A stretch of 64,000 bases of DNA from UBA961 sp014191195 (GTDB lineage Bacteria; Bacteroidota; Ignavibacteria; Kapaibacteriales; UBA961). The stretch is from the NCBI GenBank assembly GCA_964204605.1, contig OZ123195.1, positions 2,294,001-2,358,000 on the forward strand. Direction: 5' to 3'. A program made the translations under genes and the position numbers. Positions 62,354 to 64,000 of this stretch are shown here, piece after piece (position 1 is the stretch's first letter; each line of letters opens with the position of its first letter). A model generated the notes under the pieces. That model was not told the DNA's origin. It worked only from the letters and a program-made list of their open reading frames with translations, and searched no databases.

Positions 62354-63700
62354 ATGAATATAAAAAAAATAGATTATTCACCCAAATATGTAGTTGAAGC
62401 TGATGCAGTTCTTCATGAATTGGGTAAATATATGTTAGCAGATGGTTTTGAAATTGTATATGATATATGTAAAAGTCATGGAGTATATTTACATGATGCT
62501 AAAACAGGCAAAGACTATTTAGATTTCTTTACATGTTTTGCATCAAATCCTATTGGATTAAATCATCCAAAAATGACTAACCCAGCGTTTATTGAATATT
62601 TAGGAAAGATATCAGTAAATAAACCATCTAATTCTGACTTATACTCTGAAGCTATGGCATCATTTGTTAAAACATTCTTTGCGATAGCCGTTCCTGATTA
62701 CTTTATACATAGTTTTTATGTAGAAGGTGGTGCTCTTGCAATAGAAAATGCATTAAAGGTAGCATTTGACTGGAAAGTAAAGAAGAACTTCAGCAAAGGT
62801 TATACTATTGAGAAGGGACATAAGATATTGCATTTCAACCAGGCATTTCATGGTAGATCTGGTTATACAATGTCTTTAACAAATACAGATCCAAATAAGA
62901 CTGCATTATATCCAAAATTTGATTGGCCAAGGGTGTCTAATCCTTATATCGTATTTCCAATTCAGAAGAATTTGGAAGATCTTATTGAAAGAGAAAATAA
63001 ATCTATTAGAGAAATAAAGCAGGCATTTGTTAATAATCCCGATGATATTGCTGCTATTATAATAGAGCCTATACAAGGAGAAGGAGGAGACAATCATTTT
63101 CGACCAGAGTTTTTGCAACAATTGCGTGAAATAGCAAACGAAGAAGATGCATTATTAATATTTGATGAAGTTCAAACTGGTGTTGGCCTTACAGGAACGA
63201 TGTGGGCTCATGAGCAATTAGGAGTTAAACCAGATATTCTTGCATTTGGAAAGAAAATGCAAGTGTGTGGAATTTTAGCAACTAATCGAGTAGATGAAGT
63301 GCCAGACAATGTATTTAGGGTTTCAAGCAGAATTAATTCTACATGGGGTGGAAGCCTAACAGATATGGTACGTGCTACAAGATATTTAGAGATAATTCAA
63401 GAAGATAATATCTTAGATAATGTTAAGAATACTGGAAATGCTTTGCAATCTCTATTGCATGAATTGCAACAAGAGTTCCCGATGATTATTTCTAATTGTA
63501 GAGGTCGTGGTTTATTTAGTGCATTTGATTTTCCAGATGTACAAACAAGAAAAAAATGCCTTCATAACTGTTTAGATAGAGGGTTGATTATTCTGGCATG
63601 CGGAGAAAAATCTGTTCGATTCAGGCCAGCTTTAACATTGCAGATTAAAGAACTTGAAGAAGGTATGAATATAATTAGAGATTCAATTATCTCGTCATAA
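62354..63700 (+). CDS. lat: L-lysine 6-aminotransferase
   Basis: PLP-dependent class III aminotransferase that moves the epsilon-amino group of lysine to 2-oxoglutarate. The PLP lysine is Lys300 in AFGKKMQVCG, and Glu243 lies in PIQGEGGDNHF; both numbers equal those in the Mycobacterium tuberculosis enzyme. DEVQTGVGLTG carries the PLP-binding Asp. At 448 aa it is complete. It has a long noncoding leader with inverted repeats and its own terminator. It suggests lysine degradation by the aminoadipate route. Confidence 0.93.
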   Translation: MNIKKIDYSPKYVVEADAVLHELGKYMLADGFEIVYDICKSHGVYLHDAKTGKDYLDFFTCFASNPIGLNHPKMTNPAFIEYLGKISVNKPSNSDLYSEAMASFVKTFFAIAVPDYFIHSFYVEGGALAIENALKVAFDWKVKKNFSKGYTIEKGHKILHFNQAFHGRSGYTMSLTNTDPNKTALYPKFDWPRVSNPYIVFPIQKNLEDLIERENKSIREIKQAFVNNPDDIAAIIIEPIQGEGGDNHFRPEFLQQLREIANEEDALLIFDEVQTGVGLTGTMWAHEQLGVKPDILAFGKKMQVCGILATNRVDEVPDNVFRVSSRINSTWGGSLTDMVRATRYLEIIQEDNILDNVKNTGNALQSLLHELQQEFPMIISNCRGRGLFSAFDFPDVQTRKKCLHNCLDRGLIILACGEKSVRFRPALTLQIKELEEGMNIIRDSIISS

Positions 63701-63702
63701 TA

Positions 63703-63733
63703 AAAAAAGCCGCATCATTGATGCGGCTTTTTT
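63703..63733. terminator. Bidirectional terminator between lat and rseP
   Basis: GCCGCAT and ATGCGGC pair around a five-base loop, flanked by A and T runs that allow action on both strands. Confidence 0.93.
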
Positions 63734-63740
63734 GTTAGCT

Positions 63741-64000
63741 CTATTTAATTAAATCATTTATGGTAATAAACAAGAATAGAAGGAGTAAAAGGGCGACACC
63801 GATTTGCTGCACTATCATTTTGACTTTGATAGGAACTTCTTTCTTTGTAATTCCTTCGATAATAATAAATACAAGATGCCCACCATCTAATGCAGGAATA
63901 GGCAAGATATTTATAACTGCTATAGAAACAGATAAAGAAGCAATGAGAAGTAAAAAGTCCGCTATGCCTTTTTCTGCTTGTTGTCCGGCAATTTTAGCTA
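63741..64000 (-). CDS. rseP: Site-2 protease RseP, C-terminal part cut by window edge
   Basis: The minus-strand frame is open to the right edge, and its last 86 codons read as the end of an RseP/MmpA intramembrane zinc protease. It contains the LDG metal site in NILPIPALDGGHLVFIIIEG, a helix before it (LLLIASLSVSIAV), a closing membrane helix (IGVALLLLLFLFITIND) and a stop. RseP cleaves anti-sigma factors and signal-peptide remnants in the inner membrane. The HExxH part lies outside the window. Confidence 0.93.
   Translation of the reverse strand, partial: AKIAGQQAEKGIADFLLLIASLSVSIAVINILPIPALDGGHLVFIIIEGITKKEVPIKVKMIVQQIGVALLLLLFLFITINDLIK

Overview
The window is an AT-rich stretch of chromosome from a free-living Gram-negative bacterium of the Bacteroidota/Chlorobiota (FCB) group. 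Five lines of evidence support this. At least five proteins, plus one broken gene, end in type IX secretion (T9SS) C-terminal sorting domains. There is a TonB-dependent receptor with a carboxypeptidase-like leader domain. BamD and SurA-type chaperones point to an outer membrane. The initiator-tRNA gene has a textbook Bacteroidota promoter (TTTG, 20 nt, TAnnTTTG). Small families such as DUF5522, the PG_1098-like methyltransferase and a rhomboid with a Bacteroidota-type tail are typical of the group. Many genes also carry clear Shine-Dalgarno sequences (GGAG, AAGGA), which is less usual in Bacteroidia and could fit a deeper lineage such as Kapabacteria or Ignavibacteria. That placement is inference, as no rRNA is present.

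Layout: 0-5.6 kb holds the tail of an OmpA-like protein, selD, lepB, a beta-CASP nuclease and an Xaa-Pro peptidase. 5.7-14.6 kb holds two periplasmic PPIases, exonuclease III, a THUMP-like methyltransferase, a CBS transporter, recO, bamD and a thioesterase. 14.8-22.6 kb is a surface-protein region: a small T9SS protein, two homologous secreted fibre-like proteins (one with a frameshifted tail), a decayed T9SS gene and a large Ig-like T9SS protein with a CxxCH motif. 22.7-30.7 kb holds mutS, a secreted unknown, an arsenic pair (acr3-arsC), an ATP-grasp ligase, a photolyase and tRNA-fMet. 30.8-34.4 kb has envelope genes: a secreted unknown, a DUF1460 amidase, an LCP-like protein and a MazG-like hydrolase. 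34.6-39.1 kb is a tandem pair of Omp28-like thioredoxin-fold T9SS proteins. 39.2-44.1 kb holds nuoE, an inactive-looking rhomboid, zapA, a structured RNA candidate (possibly 6S), rny and a thiolase. 44.2-50.6 kb holds a CoaD-like nucleotidyltransferase and, on the minus strand, a five-gene run: DMT transporter, DUF5522, TonB receptor, squalene/phytoene synthase, LD-carboxypeptidase. 50.8-64 kb holds ymdB-like, a flavin reductase, a 1935-residue T9SS beta-helix protein, transaldolase, a redoxin-like protein, paaD, an unknown membrane protein, lysine 6-aminotransferase and the end of rseP.

Most of the window is housekeeping. The envelope theme is strong: cargo proteins for T9SS, outer-membrane biogenesis helpers (SurA-like, BamD, LepB, RseP) and peptidoglycan enzymes (DUF1460 amidase, LdcA, LCP). 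No T9SS machinery, CRISPR array, prophage or insertion sequence was seen. The most unusual signals are the frameshifted fibre tail, the decayed T9SS gene, the zapA-rny RNA, the dyad-rich 470-base gap before the lysine aminotransferase and the repeat-rich region upstream of the ars pair.
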